From: Bacteroidia bacterium
GTDB lineage: Bacteria; Bacteroidota; Bacteroidia; NS11-12g; UBA955
Reading direction: 5' to 3'
NCBI GenBank assembly: GCA_030158725.1
Contig: JAOASJ010000093.1
Coordinates: 1 to 37,255, forward strand
Length of the DNA stretch: 37,255 bases
Position numbers and translations under genes: made by a program. Below, one piece after another: positions 8,548 to 16,680 of this stretch (positions are counted from its first letter, which is position 1; the number at the start of each line of letters is the position of its first letter). Under the pieces are notes generated by a model. The model saw only the letters and a list, made by a program, of their open reading frames with translations. It did not search any database and was not told the origin of the DNA.

Positions 8548-8925
8548 ATGAAGCAAGATATAAAAACGGAAAAAGACATTGAAATATGGCAAAATGCATT
8601 TTATTCCAAATTGCTTGCTGACCCTATAACTGCGCCCAAGTTTGCCCACCTCGATTTGCCCAAACACTTGCCTAGAATCGTTGAATTTTGGGCTTTTGTA
8701 CTGCTTGAAAAAGAGGGTTACAAAACCAATGTTTTTGAAAAACATATGTTTCTAGGACTTGAAAAAATTCACTTTGATAAATGGCTTACCTATTTCTTTG
8801 AAACAAGCAACGAAATGTTTGAAGGTCCAATTATAGATACTGCAAAATCGAGGGTCAAATTACTAGCCACTACTTTTATGCATAAATTAAGTGGTGAATA
8901 TTTCCTTTTTGAAGACATCAATTAA
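8548..8925 (+). CDS. Group III truncated haemoglobin
   Basis: A 125-aa globin of the TrHb3 class. The class pattern is visible: F-x-x-x-L near the start, P-K-H-L-P (residues 38-42), the FW of the E helix (VEFWAF), the proximal histidine in the K-H-M-F-L segment (about residue 66), then F-x-x-W-L (76-80) and F-E-G. Group III truncated haemoglobins bind O2 and NO and are thought to work in oxygen or nitrosative-stress chemistry in the cytosol. It stands alone with its own promoter and is followed 67 nt later by a secreted protease with its own promoter. Length is typical of the family. Confidence 0.9.
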   Translation: MKQDIKTEKDIEIWQNAFYSKLLADPITAPKFAHLDLPKHLPRIVEFWAFVLLEKEGYKTNVFEKHMFLGLEKIHFDKWLTYFFETSNEMFEGPIIDTAKSRVKLLATTFMHKLSGEYFLFEDIN

Positions 8926-8972
8926 AGCCTTTTCTTCCTTCGCTTGGGCAAAATGATGTGGATGTTTTGTCT

Positions 8973-8980
8973 TATATTTG
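8973..8980 (+). promoter_or_regulatory. -7 element TATATTTG of the subtilase gene
   Basis: A perfect TAnnTTTG match 12 nt before the ATG at 8993. It overlaps an in-frame TTG at 8978, which argues that the TTG is not the start codon because it would precede the transcription start. Confidence 0.65.
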
Positions 8981-8992
8981 TTCTTAATATTT

Positions 8993-11215
8993 ATGAAGTT
9001 ACTTTTTACCACCTTATATTTTGTGTTTTTTACTACGCTTGTATTCGCTCAAGCAACTTTTTCCAACAGCAGTAAAATGGTCCGAAATGCCGATTTGAAG
9101 GACCTTACACTTGTTGATGAACAAGGCTATATCCATGCTTTGGCCTATTGCTCAAGCAATACCTGTGATTCTGAATTGTTGGAAAAAGGAATAAAAATTA
9201 ACGGTCATTTTGGTCCAGTAATTTCAATTCAAATTACCTTAAATCAACTTGAATTAATTCAAAATATTACCTGTATTTCTTACATTGAATTATCCTCAAA
9301 AAGCAATTCTACCCGTTTTAAAAATGACATCGAACGCCAAACAACATCTGTAGATAAAGTTCAAAACGGTCTGAGCAATGGCCTGCCAATGAACTATACT
9401 GGAAAAGGTGTAGTAGTTGGTATTGTAGATGTGGGATTTCAATGCAACAACCCTACATTTTTTACAGCCGATGGTAAAAAGAACAGAATAGTTCGTTATT
9501 GGCAACAAAGCAACAAACAAGGTCCTGCACCTAACGGATTCAATTACGGCACTGAACTCATCGATTCAAATTCTATAATTCCTTCAAATGACCTCGATGG
9601 TTCACATGCTACCCACGTTGCTGGAATAGCAGCTGGCAGTGGATACACAACACCTAATTTACAATACAGAGGAATGGCTCCTGAAGCAGAATTGGTTTTT
9701 GTTTCAATCAAATACAGCAACGACACTTTAGGTGGTTCTGCCCTAGGTGACTATGTTGTAGCCAACCCTACCATTTTAGATGCTTACAAGTATATTTTTG
9801 ATTATGCAGAATCGGTTGGAAAGCCTGCCGTTATCAATTTAAGTTGGGGCATGCACACGGGTCCACACGATGGCACAAGTTTGTTTGATATTGCTACTGA
9901 ATCTTTGGTTGGTAAAGGGAAAATTCTAGTTGGTGCTAATGGCAATGAAGGCGATAACAACATGCATTGGAATTATCAATTTAACCATGACACCGCTTCT
10001 ACCATCATGATTGAAAACAATAGACAATGGAGACAAAGAGAAAGTGTTTATTCTGATTTTTGGGGCAGTAAAAATTCAAACTTTGCAATTCAAATTGAGT
10101 TTATTGATACCAATAAAAACACCATAGCCAAAAGCCCTTTCATTAGTTCATTATCCGACTCTATCACTGTTTATAAATTCAACACAGATAGTTCAAGTTT
10201 TAAAGTTGCCTTTGTATGCCAAGCTAAAAACCCTTTGAATCAAAAGCCAAATATTACCGTAATGGCCGACCATCAGAATCAAAGAAAATATGCCATTATT
10301 GCCCATATTAAATCTGATACTTCTTTGGTGCATGGATGGAACAGCGGCGCTACAAGAGAATGGACCAGTGGTTCTTTTACCAACAAATTAAATAAACTGG
10401 ATTACTCAAGTTCTTTTATCAATGGAAACACCAACTATACTGCAGGTGAAAATGGTGGAAGCTCCAAAGCAGTGATATCTGTTGGTGCCTTAGCTGCAAG
10501 AAGTGCATTTAGAAATGTTAAAGGTGCTTGGGTAAATGATTCAGGCTATGTTGTTCCAGTAAATATTGCCCGTTTTTCAAGCAAAGGCCCTAGCGTTGAT
10601 GGACGTATTAAACCAAATATTTCAGCACCTGGATTTGATGTTCCCTCTGCAGTAAATAACAAACAATTTGGTGGATGGATGTTAGATAAAACCTTGCTTA
10701 TAACAGTGTTTAGAAACGATACGCAATATTGGTCTGCCTTCAATGGCACTTCAATGGCTGCCCCTCATGTTACTGGCATTGTGGCTTTAATTTTACAAGC
10801 AAATCCAAACCTTACTGCTGCTCAGGTAAAAACCATTTTAGAAACCACCGCTACAGTTGATCAAAACACCGGCGCGGTTCCTAACAACATTTATGGTTAT
10901 GGCAAAGTAAATGCATACAACGCCGTCTTATTGGCCTTGCAATATGCGGGTATCAATGCCTTAAACAAGGGCAATATTTTGACGGTATATCCCAACCCTT
11001 TTAACGATGAACTAAATATTGTTTTGCCGGTTATTACCAATTCTGCCAGCATTGAATTTTTTAGTTTGGATGGGAAATTAATCAAATCATTAAACATAGA
11101 CTCTAAGCAATCTTCAGACTTGAATATTCAAACCAATGACCTAGAAAAAGGGTTTTATATTTTGAAATTCACGAATGGTGGAGAAATATTCATCTTGAAA
11201 TTAGTCAAAAACTAA
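8993..11215 (+). CDS. Secreted S8 family serine protease (subtilase) with T9SS sorting domain
   Basis: A 740-aa exported subtilase. A signal peptide (KLLFTTLYFVFFTTLVFAQ) covers about residues 2-20. The catalytic triad is complete, numbered from the ATG at 8993: Asp about 146 (GIVDVGF), His about 205 in SHATHVAG, and Ser about 587 in NGTSMAAPH. A beta-rich insertion separates His and Ser. The C-terminus is a T9SS type A sorting domain beginning YPNPF (about 665) and ending ILKLVKN, so the protein should cross the outer membrane through the type IX system, after which the C-terminal domain is cleaved. An in-frame TTG lies at 8978 but falls inside the -7 promoter element, so I prefer the ATG. 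Substrate unknown. Confidence 0.94.
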   Translation: MKLLFTTLYFVFFTTLVFAQATFSNSSKMVRNADLKDLTLVDEQGYIHALAYCSSNTCDSELLEKGIKINGHFGPVISIQITLNQLELIQNITCISYIELSSKSNSTRFKNDIERQTTSVDKVQNGLSNGLPMNYTGKGVVVGIVDVGFQCNNPTFFTADGKKNRIVRYWQQSNKQGPAPNGFNYGTELIDSNSIIPSNDLDGSHATHVAGIAAGSGYTTPNLQYRGMAPEAELVFVSIKYSNDTLGGSALGDYVVANPTILDAYKYIFDYAESVGKPAVINLSWGMHTGPHDGTSLFDIATESLVGKGKILVGANGNEGDNNMHWNYQFNHDTASTIMIENNRQWRQRESVYSDFWGSKNSNFAIQIEFIDTNKNTIAKSPFISSLSDSITVYKFNTDSSSFKVAFVCQAKNPLNQKPNITVMADHQNQRKYAIIAHIKSDTSLVHGWNSGATREWTSGSFTNKLNKLDYSSSFINGNTNYTAGENGGSSKAVISVGALAARSAFRNVKGAWVNDSGYVVPVNIARFSSKGPSVDGRIKPNISAPGFDVPSAVNNKQFGGWMLDKTLLITVFRNDTQYWSAFNGTSMAAPHVTGIVALILQANPNLTAAQVKTILETTATVDQNTGAVPNNIYGYGKVNAYNAVLLALQYAGINALNKGNILTVYPNPFNDELNIVLPVITNSASIEFFSLDGKLIKSLNIDSKQSSDLNIQTNDLEKGFYILKFTNGGEIFILKLVKN

Positions 11216-11243
11216 GGTTTTAACTAATCTTGCAGCTTCAATC

Positions 11244-12290
11244 ATGAGTTCAGAAATAACCTTTTTCACCTTCTTCATTGGCTTTATTATTATAGTTTTA
11301 GCCCTTGACCTAGGTGTATTTTCAAAATCAAACAAGGCAGTTACTTTTAAAAATGCATTTGCTTGGACCAGTGTGTGGGTGAGTTTTGCCATCATGTTTT
11401 TCTTGTTTTTAAAACAATATGGTCATTTAATTCATGGAATTATTAGCCAAGAGCAATTGATTGCATTGGCTAAAAACTACCAACCAGATATGGATTTCAG
11501 TAAAGGCGATTTTGCCTCTGAAATTAGCCGATACAACGACCGCATTTCCATCGATTTTTTAACCGGTTATTTCATTGAATACTCCTTATCTGTAGACAAT
11601 CTTTTTGTAATACTTTTAATATTTTCTTCATTCGCAGTACCGCCAGTTTACTACAAAAAAGTATTGTTTTGGGGTGTTCTTGGTGCAATCGTTTTGAGAA
11701 TGCTGTTTATTTTCTCTGGTTCAATGCTAATAGCTCAATTCCACTGGATACTTTATCTTTTCGGTGCCTTCTTAGTCTTTTCTGGATTAAAGATTCTTTG
11801 GACCAAAGACGAAGATGAAAAAATGGATATTGAAAAGCACCCTATGGTGCGTTTGGCTTCAAAATATTTTTCAGTACTTCCTGAATATGTTAAAGGAAAG
11901 TTCTTACATAAAGAGAATGGCGTCACACATTTAACTCCTTTATTTTTAGTTCTTTTAGTAGTTGAATTTAGCGACTTAGTATTTGCAGTAGATAGCGTAC
12001 CAGCTATTTTCTCTGTAACAAAAGACCCTTACATTGTTTTCTTTTCTAACATATTTGCCATCATGGGACTTAGAAGCTTGTTCTTCTTGCTTAGCAATAT
12101 CATGCACCTTTTCTCTTATTTGAAATATGGCTTAGGGGTATTATTGGCTTTCATTGGTGTAAAAATGTTATTTGAACACTGGTTTGCTTCTATTGGTTTC
12201 AACAACCTAATCTCACTATTTATTATTTTAGGTATACTATCTGGTAGCATCATTTTAAGCTTATTGTTTCCGAAGAAAGTTGTCGATTAG
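11244..12290 (+). CDS. TerC/Alx family integral membrane protein
   Basis: A 348-aa polytopic membrane protein of the TerC family, with about nine predicted helices. Family acidic motifs are in place: ALDLGVF (residues 20-26), EYSLSVDNLFV (about 113-123) and VVEFSDLVFAVDSVPAIF (about 235-252). TerC/Alx proteins are implicated in Mn2+ export and in metal loading of exported proteins; which applies here cannot be told. A -7-like element with one mismatch (TAATCTTG, 11225-11232) precedes the ATG by 11 nt. The yybP-ykoY manganese riboswitch that often precedes such genes in other phyla is not present, since only 28 nt separate this gene from the protease. The permease gene follows closely. Confidence 0.92.
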   Translation: MSSEITFFTFFIGFIIIVLALDLGVFSKSNKAVTFKNAFAWTSVWVSFAIMFFLFLKQYGHLIHGIISQEQLIALAKNYQPDMDFSKGDFASEISRYNDRISIDFLTGYFIEYSLSVDNLFVILLIFSSFAVPPVYYKKVLFWGVLGAIVLRMLFIFSGSMLIAQFHWILYLFGAFLVFSGLKILWTKDEDEKMDIEKHPMVRLASKYFSVLPEYVKGKFLHKENGVTHLTPLFLVLLVVEFSDLVFAVDSVPAIFSVTKDPYIVFFSNIFAIMGLRSLFFLLSNIMHLFSYLKYGLGVLLAFIGVKMLFEHWFASIGFNNLISLFIILGILSGSIILSLLFPKKVVD

Positions 12291-12360
12291 TGGTGTCAAA
12301 TAGGACAATCATCGATTTTCTTTGGTGCACTCAGTTTTTCGAATTAAACTTGAGCCTCCT

Positions 12361-13632
12361 TTGAAAACCAGCCTATATATCCGTTTGTTTTATGAAAGTC
12401 TAGCCATGGCTTTTCAGTCATTGGTGAGCAATAAACTTCGCTCCTTACTTTCTGTACTCGGTATCACCATAGGTATATTCTCAATAGTGCTTGTTTTTAC
12501 TCTTGTTGACTCTTTAGAATCTAACATTAAAAAGAGCATACAATCCATGGGGAAAAATGTAATTTACATTGACAAATGGCAATGGATGGGTGGTGATGGC
12601 GATTATCCTTGGTGGAAGTTTATGAACCGACCTGATGCTACCTTAAATGAAGTTAGAGCCCTTAAAGACCAACCAATCTCGACACTTGTGGATGCCATTT
12701 CATTTACGAGTTCAGCAAGCACCACTGTTAGGTTAGGCGATAAATTTTTAGAAAATGTAAACATTGCTGGGCACACTTTCGAATTCAGTAAAATAGAAAC
12801 TTTAGAAATCACAGAAGGTCGTTTCATGAACGAATTCGAAGATAACAATGGACGCGCTGTTGCCATTATCGGTCACAATGTAGCCATGGGTCTATTTGAC
12901 AAAGCAACTGGCTTAGTAGGAAAAAATATAACTTTCTATGGCAAACAAGTTGAAATTATTGGGGTATTCAAAAACCAAGGCGATAATTTAGTCAATATTG
13001 ATTTTGACGATAAAATTGTGGTGCCTATTAAATTTCTCCAATACATCGACAACAACCTTGAGGGTGCAAACATTATTGTTAAAGCCAAAGACAAGATTGG
13101 AGTTGATGCAATTTATGAAGAACTAAGAGGTAGCATGCGCAGCATTAGACGACTGAAGCCTGCTGAAGAAGATAATTTTACTTTAAATAAAATCTCCTTC
13201 TTAAGTGACGCCATTGGTGAATTCTTTAAAATTGTAAACCTATTTGGTTTAATTATTGGCTTGTTCTCTTTACTTGTAGGTGGCTTTGGTGTTGCAAATA
13301 TTATGTTTGTTTCTGTTAAAGAAAGAACCAATATTATCGGTATACAAAAGGCTTTGGGCGCAAGAAATGAATTTATATTATTGAATTTCTTAACTGAAGC
13401 TGTTGTTCTAAGTGTTTTGGGTGGATTAATTGGTGTTTTAATGACCTGGGGAATTGCTGAAATAAGCAATGCCTTTTTAGCCAACACCGACAATTCTTTT
13501 AGACTTATAATGACCTTGGGGAATTTTGGAAAAGGTCTTTTGTTTGCCTCTATTATCGGTATACTAGCTGGTTTAATTCCTGCCTATAGAGCCAGTAAAT
13601 TGGTTCCAGTAGAAGCCATTCGCAGTAAATAA
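12361..13632 (+). CDS. ABC transporter permease, MacB/FtsX type
   Basis: An about 423-aa permease. An N-terminal cytoplasmic helix (LFYESLAMAFQSLVSNKLRS) leads into membrane helix 1 (GITIGIFSIVLVFTLVDSLE). A MacB-like periplasmic domain of about 230 residues follows, then three C-terminal FtsX helices including the GGFGVANIMFVSVKERTNIIG segment and the conserved GLIPAYRASKLVPVEAIR end. These permeases power mechanotransmission for export of peptides, antibiotics or lipoproteins with a separate or fused ATPase. No ATPase gene is nearby, so its partner lies elsewhere. Start choice is uncertain: there is no ATG upstream of the conserved YES helix. In-frame TTG at 12361 gives M-K-T-S; TTG at 12322 would add 13 residues that do not look coding; ATG at 12406 would cut into the helix. 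Confidence 0.88.
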   Translation: MKTSLYIRLFYESLAMAFQSLVSNKLRSLLSVLGITIGIFSIVLVFTLVDSLESNIKKSIQSMGKNVIYIDKWQWMGGDGDYPWWKFMNRPDATLNEVRALKDQPISTLVDAISFTSSASTTVRLGDKFLENVNIAGHTFEFSKIETLEITEGRFMNEFEDNNGRAVAIIGHNVAMGLFDKATGLVGKNITFYGKQVEIIGVFKNQGDNLVNIDFDDKIVVPIKFLQYIDNNLEGANIIVKAKDKIGVDAIYEELRGSMRSIRRLKPAEEDNFTLNKISFLSDAIGEFFKIVNLFGLIIGLFSLLVGGFGVANIMFVSVKERTNIIGIQKALGARNEFILLNFLTEAVVLSVLGGLIGVLMTWGIAEISNAFLANTDNSFRLIMTLGNFGKGLLFASIIGILAGLIPAYRASKLVPVEAIRSK

Positions 13633-13633
13633 T

Positions 13634-14428
13634 TTAAAACTTTTCTCCGCAATGGGGACACTTATTTCTTTCTTTTCTATCGTTAACTTGCAAAAATCCA
13701 GAAGTTAAAATTGAAGTTGGAATTGCAAAAAGAATCAAACCTATCATAGAGATTAATCCGCCTGTTAACTTCCCAATATTTGTGATTGGATAAACATCGC
13801 CATACCCAACAGTGGTAATGGTTGAAATGGTATACCACATGGCAGAAGGTATATCATTAAATTTATTTGGTTGTGCATCTTTTTCTGCCATGTAAATGAT
13901 ACTTGAAGCAAAAACGAATACAAACAAAATGAAGACAAAACTAATCATCAATTGTGCCCTCTTGATATAAAATACAGTTCCAATTACTTTAAATGCATCC
14001 ACATATCTTATGGCTTTCAAAAGCCTTAAAACTCGGAAGATGTTGAAGATGTAAAATCCACTGTAATCAGATGAAAACAATATTAAATAAAAAGGAATCA
14101 AGGACAGCAAATCAATCAACATCAAAGGTGTAAAAATATACTTTATACGCCCGATAAAAGGTTTGCTGTATTTAGCAACTGCTGTGGCAGTATATATTCT
14201 TAATAAATATTCTATACTAAAAAAGACCATACAAAACACTTCTAAAAAAAAGAAGACTGTTTTATATGGTCTGTAAAAACTTTTAACCGTTTCAAAGATT
14301 AAAAGAAGAGAACTTAATATGATTAATGTAAATAATATTCCATGAAAAATTCGATTTAAGGGCTTTAGGCTTTTATGATCATCAATAATCTTAAAAACCG
14401 AAACTTTAAAACTCAGTTTTTCATGCAT
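13634..14428 (-). CDS. Voltage-gated potassium channel (Kv-like, six transmembrane helices)
   Basis: A 264-aa six-helix ion channel. S1 is about residues 30-48, S2 57-77, S3 97-118. S4 (126-142) carries regularly spaced charges R132, R135, K138 and R141. S5 is 160-180, the pore helix leads to the K+ selectivity filter TVGYGD (206-211), and S6 is 220-246. The short cytoplasmic tail ends with CPHCGEKF, a single CxxC knuckle. It lies 12 nt downstream of the transaldolase gene on the same strand and probably shares its promoter. It converges on the permease gene with a one-base gap. Gating in bacteria is inferred from S4 only. Confidence 0.93.
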   Translation of the reverse strand: MHEKLSFKVSVFKIIDDHKSLKPLNRIFHGILFTLIILSSLLLIFETVKSFYRPYKTVFFFLEVFCMVFFSIEYLLRIYTATAVAKYSKPFIGRIKYIFTPLMLIDLLSLIPFYLILFSSDYSGFYIFNIFRVLRLLKAIRYVDAFKVIGTVFYIKRAQLMISFVFILFVFVFASSIIYMAEKDAQPNKFNDIPSAMWYTISTITTVGYGDVYPITNIGKLTGGLISMIGLILFAIPTSILTSGFLQVNDRKERNKCPHCGEKF

Positions 14429-14440
14429 AGTTTATTCGTA

Positions 14441-15100
14441 TTAACCGTTTGCCTTCTTATGGTCAGCTAAAAACTTAGCCAAGCCAATATCAGTCAAAGG
14501 GTGGTTTAATAAACCTAAAATAGCATCTAATGGACAAGTTACCACGTTAGCGCCATTTTCAGCAGCTTTAACAATATGCAAAGGGTTTCTTACAGAAGCT
14601 GCCAAAATTTGAGTCTCATAGCCTTGTAAAGTGTAAATATGAGCAATTTGTGCAATCAAATCCATGCCATCCCAACTGATATCATCTACACGTCCGATGA
14701 AAGGTGATAAATAAGTAGCACCTGCTTTAGCTGCCAAAATTGCTTGACCAGCAGAAAACACCAAAGTGCAATTGGTTCTGATACCATTGGCAGTAAACCA
14801 ACTAATTGCTTTAATACCATCTTTAATCATTGGTACTTTTACCACAATATTTGGATCGATAGCAGCAAGTTTTTTACCTTCTTCTATCATTCCTTCAAAA
14901 TCTGTTGAAATTACTTCGGCACTTACATCGCCTTTTCCAACTATTTCACAAATTGCTTTGTAATGTTTCATTACATTCTCAGCACCTGTGATGCCTTCTT
15001 TTGCCATTAAAGACGGGTTAGTGGTTACACCATCAAGAATTCCAAGGTCTTTGGCTTCTTTTATTTGATTTAGATTCGCTGTATCGATAAAGAATTTCAT
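14441..15100 (-). CDS. tal: Transaldolase (TalC/FSA-type, 219 aa)
   Basis: A class I aldolase of the small TalC/fructose-6-phosphate-aldolase family. D6 (FIDTA), TTNPS (26-30) and the Schiff-base lysine K88 (VVKVP) are present. At the two positions that separate E. coli fructose-6-phosphate aldolase (Gln59, Tyr131) from transaldolases (Glu, Phe), this protein has E62 (SAEV) and F134 (LSPFIGR), which points to true transaldolase activity (sedoheptulose-7-P + glyceraldehyde-3-P to erythrose-4-P + fructose-6-P) in the pentose phosphate pathway. Automatic annotation may call it fsa. A perfect -7 element lies 4 nt before the ATG. The K+ channel gene follows after 12 nt. Confidence 0.93.
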   Translation of the reverse strand: MKFFIDTANLNQIKEAKDLGILDGVTTNPSLMAKEGITGAENVMKHYKAICEIVGKGDVSAEVISTDFEGMIEEGKKLAAIDPNIVVKVPMIKDGIKAISWFTANGIRTNCTLVFSAGQAILAAKAGATYLSPFIGRVDDISWDGMDLIAQIAHIYTLQGYETQILAASVRNPLHIVKAAENGANVVTCPLDAILGLLNHPLTDIGLAKFLADHKKANG

Positions 15101-15104
15101 ATTG

Positions 15105-15112
15105 CAAAATTA
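15105..15112 (-). promoter_or_regulatory. -7 element TAATTTTG of the transaldolase gene
   Basis: A perfect TAnnTTTG match on the minus strand with only 4 nt between its last G and the ATG at 15100, predicting a leaderless transcript. Confidence 0.65.
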
Positions 15113-15194
15113 GTTCAGACCCTTATGGATAAAGGCACAAGTTTTACACAGAAATATACCCTAAATAGTTTTTTTTAACTTACTTTGCCCATTA

Positions 15195-16679
15195 ATGAAC
15201 CATTTGAATTGTTTTGTGATTGAGGCTATAGCCAAGCAGCTGCAAAAAAGAGCCAAAGGTTCAATACTTTTAGATTGTTTTAGCAACAGTCCAGATGAAA
15301 TCACTTTCATATTTGATTCCATCAGTTTTAAATGCCTTTTCTTTCAAGCTGAAGTATATTTTTCTTTTGATGATACAGATATCTCAAAGAGCAGATTGTT
15401 CAAACCCCAGTTCTCTGAGCTTATTGAATCGCGCATTTCAAATATTGAAGCCCATGTATTTGAAAGAAGTTTTCAAATGGTTTTTGAATCCGGCTCAACC
15501 CTAGTTTTCAAGTGCCATGGTAGAAAATCAAATATTTTGTTGTTTGATCAATCAAATTTCAGTGACATGTTTAGAAAAAATCTGGAAAATGATTCCTTGC
15601 TTAAACTTGATTCGTTCTGCAACAGGGTACCTGAATTTTTGAATAATGACTTTATCTTTAGTACAGAAAATCTCAAAAAATCTTGTCCATTTTTACCTCT
15701 AGAGATATTTGAAAATTTAAAACCAAGTTTCTCCATCAACGAACTTCAAGAGAAAATAAGTGCATTTCAAAATATCACGGCTTTCGATAGAAACACAGAA
15801 GGTGAACTTACTCCTGCATACAATCGAGAAACCTTGTTTGAGGACATTAGTAAATTCTCAAGACAAAGCATTAAGTCTAAGCGCTACGTGGGCCTAACCA
15901 CTGAATTAGGCGATGACCTTCTAAAGAAAATAAAAGAGAAAAAGCTGTTTATCGAATCAAATAAAACAGCACTCAATAACCTCGAAAATAAAAGAAGTGA
16001 CGAAGAGCTTGGCAATATTATTTTGGCCAACCTTCACCTTATTCCAAATGGCAGCAAAAAAGTTATTGTACTCGATATTTACAACAATCAAAACATTGAA
16101 TTAAAATTAGATGATCAATTGTCTGCAGTTGACAATGCTTCTAAATATTTCAAAAAAGCCAAAGGGGTTCCTCATACTATTAGACTTCTTACGCAAAAAA
16201 TAGAGCAGGCTCAAAAGGTTTTACAAGATTTAGAGACAAAATATGAGCTTCTAATTCAAAGTAAAGAATGGAAAGATTTAAAGCCTCTAATGAAAGTAAT
16301 TTCAAAAACTGAAAATGAAACTGAATTACCATACAGAAAATTCAATGAACAAGGCTTTGAAATTCTGGTTGGGAAAAATGCAGAGAGCAACGAAAAAATA
16401 TTAAATTACTACAGCGATAAGGATGATATTTGGTTGCATGCAAAAGATGTGAGTGGCAGCCATGTTTTAATTAAATGTCCCAAAAATAAAAAACTTCCTG
16501 AGCCAGTTTTGAATAGGGCTGCTGCACTTGCGGCGTACTATTCTAAAAATAGAAATCAGAATTTGGCAACAGTAACTTATACGCTTAGAAAGTATGTTAG
16601 AAAAATAAAAGGTGCTGAAAAAGGTAAAGTAAGCGTAAGCCAAGAGGATACAATCTTGGTTAAACCTAGCTTAAATTAA
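15195..16679 (+). CDS. rqcH: RqcH-like ribosome quality control factor (NFACT family)
   Basis: A 494-aa NFACT-family protein, the bacterial relative of eukaryotic Rqc2/NEMF. An NFACT-N domain spans about residues 1-190, a helical and coiled-coil middle about 200-345, and an NFACT-R (DUF814) domain about 360-494, with FEILVGKNAESNE, DDIWLHAKDVSGSH and AAALAAYYSKNR motifs. RqcH binds stalled 50S-peptidyl-tRNA complexes and recruits alanyl-tRNA to add C-terminal poly-alanine degrons. The Asp-Arg pair of the B. subtilis NFACT-N domain appears as E90-R91 (VFERSF). The protein is shorter than the roughly 570 aa of Firmicutes RqcH. A -7-like element with one mismatch (TTACTTTG, 15180-15187) is 7 nt before the ATG. 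Confidence 0.9.
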   Translation: MNHLNCFVIEAIAKQLQKRAKGSILLDCFSNSPDEITFIFDSISFKCLFFQAEVYFSFDDTDISKSRLFKPQFSELIESRISNIEAHVFERSFQMVFESGSTLVFKCHGRKSNILLFDQSNFSDMFRKNLENDSLLKLDSFCNRVPEFLNNDFIFSTENLKKSCPFLPLEIFENLKPSFSINELQEKISAFQNITAFDRNTEGELTPAYNRETLFEDISKFSRQSIKSKRYVGLTTELGDDLLKKIKEKKLFIESNKTALNNLENKRSDEELGNIILANLHLIPNGSKKVIVLDIYNNQNIELKLDDQLSAVDNASKYFKKAKGVPHTIRLLTQKIEQAQKVLQDLETKYELLIQSKEWKDLKPLMKVISKTENETELPYRKFNEQGFEILVGKNAESNEKILNYYSDKDDIWLHAKDVSGSHVLIKCPKNKKLPEPVLNRAAALAAYYSKNRNQNLATVTYTLRKYVRKIKGAEKGKVSVSQEDTILVKPSLN

Positions 16680-16680
16680 A

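Noticed and set aside
8518-8745. 75-codon open frame antisense to the truncated haemoglobin gene
   Set aside because: It overlaps a well-supported globin gene and has no family match or start context.
8978-8992. TTG start for the subtilase, five codons upstream of the ATG
   Set aside because: The TTG is part of the -7 promoter element TATATTTG, so it would lie upstream of the transcript start.
11216-11243. Manganese riboswitch (yybP-ykoY) before the TerC-family gene
   Set aside because: Only 28 nt lie between the genes, too short for that element.
13113-13493. 126-codon open frame antisense to the permease gene
   Set aside because: Composition is typical of an antisense shadow of membrane-helix codons; no promoter or domain.
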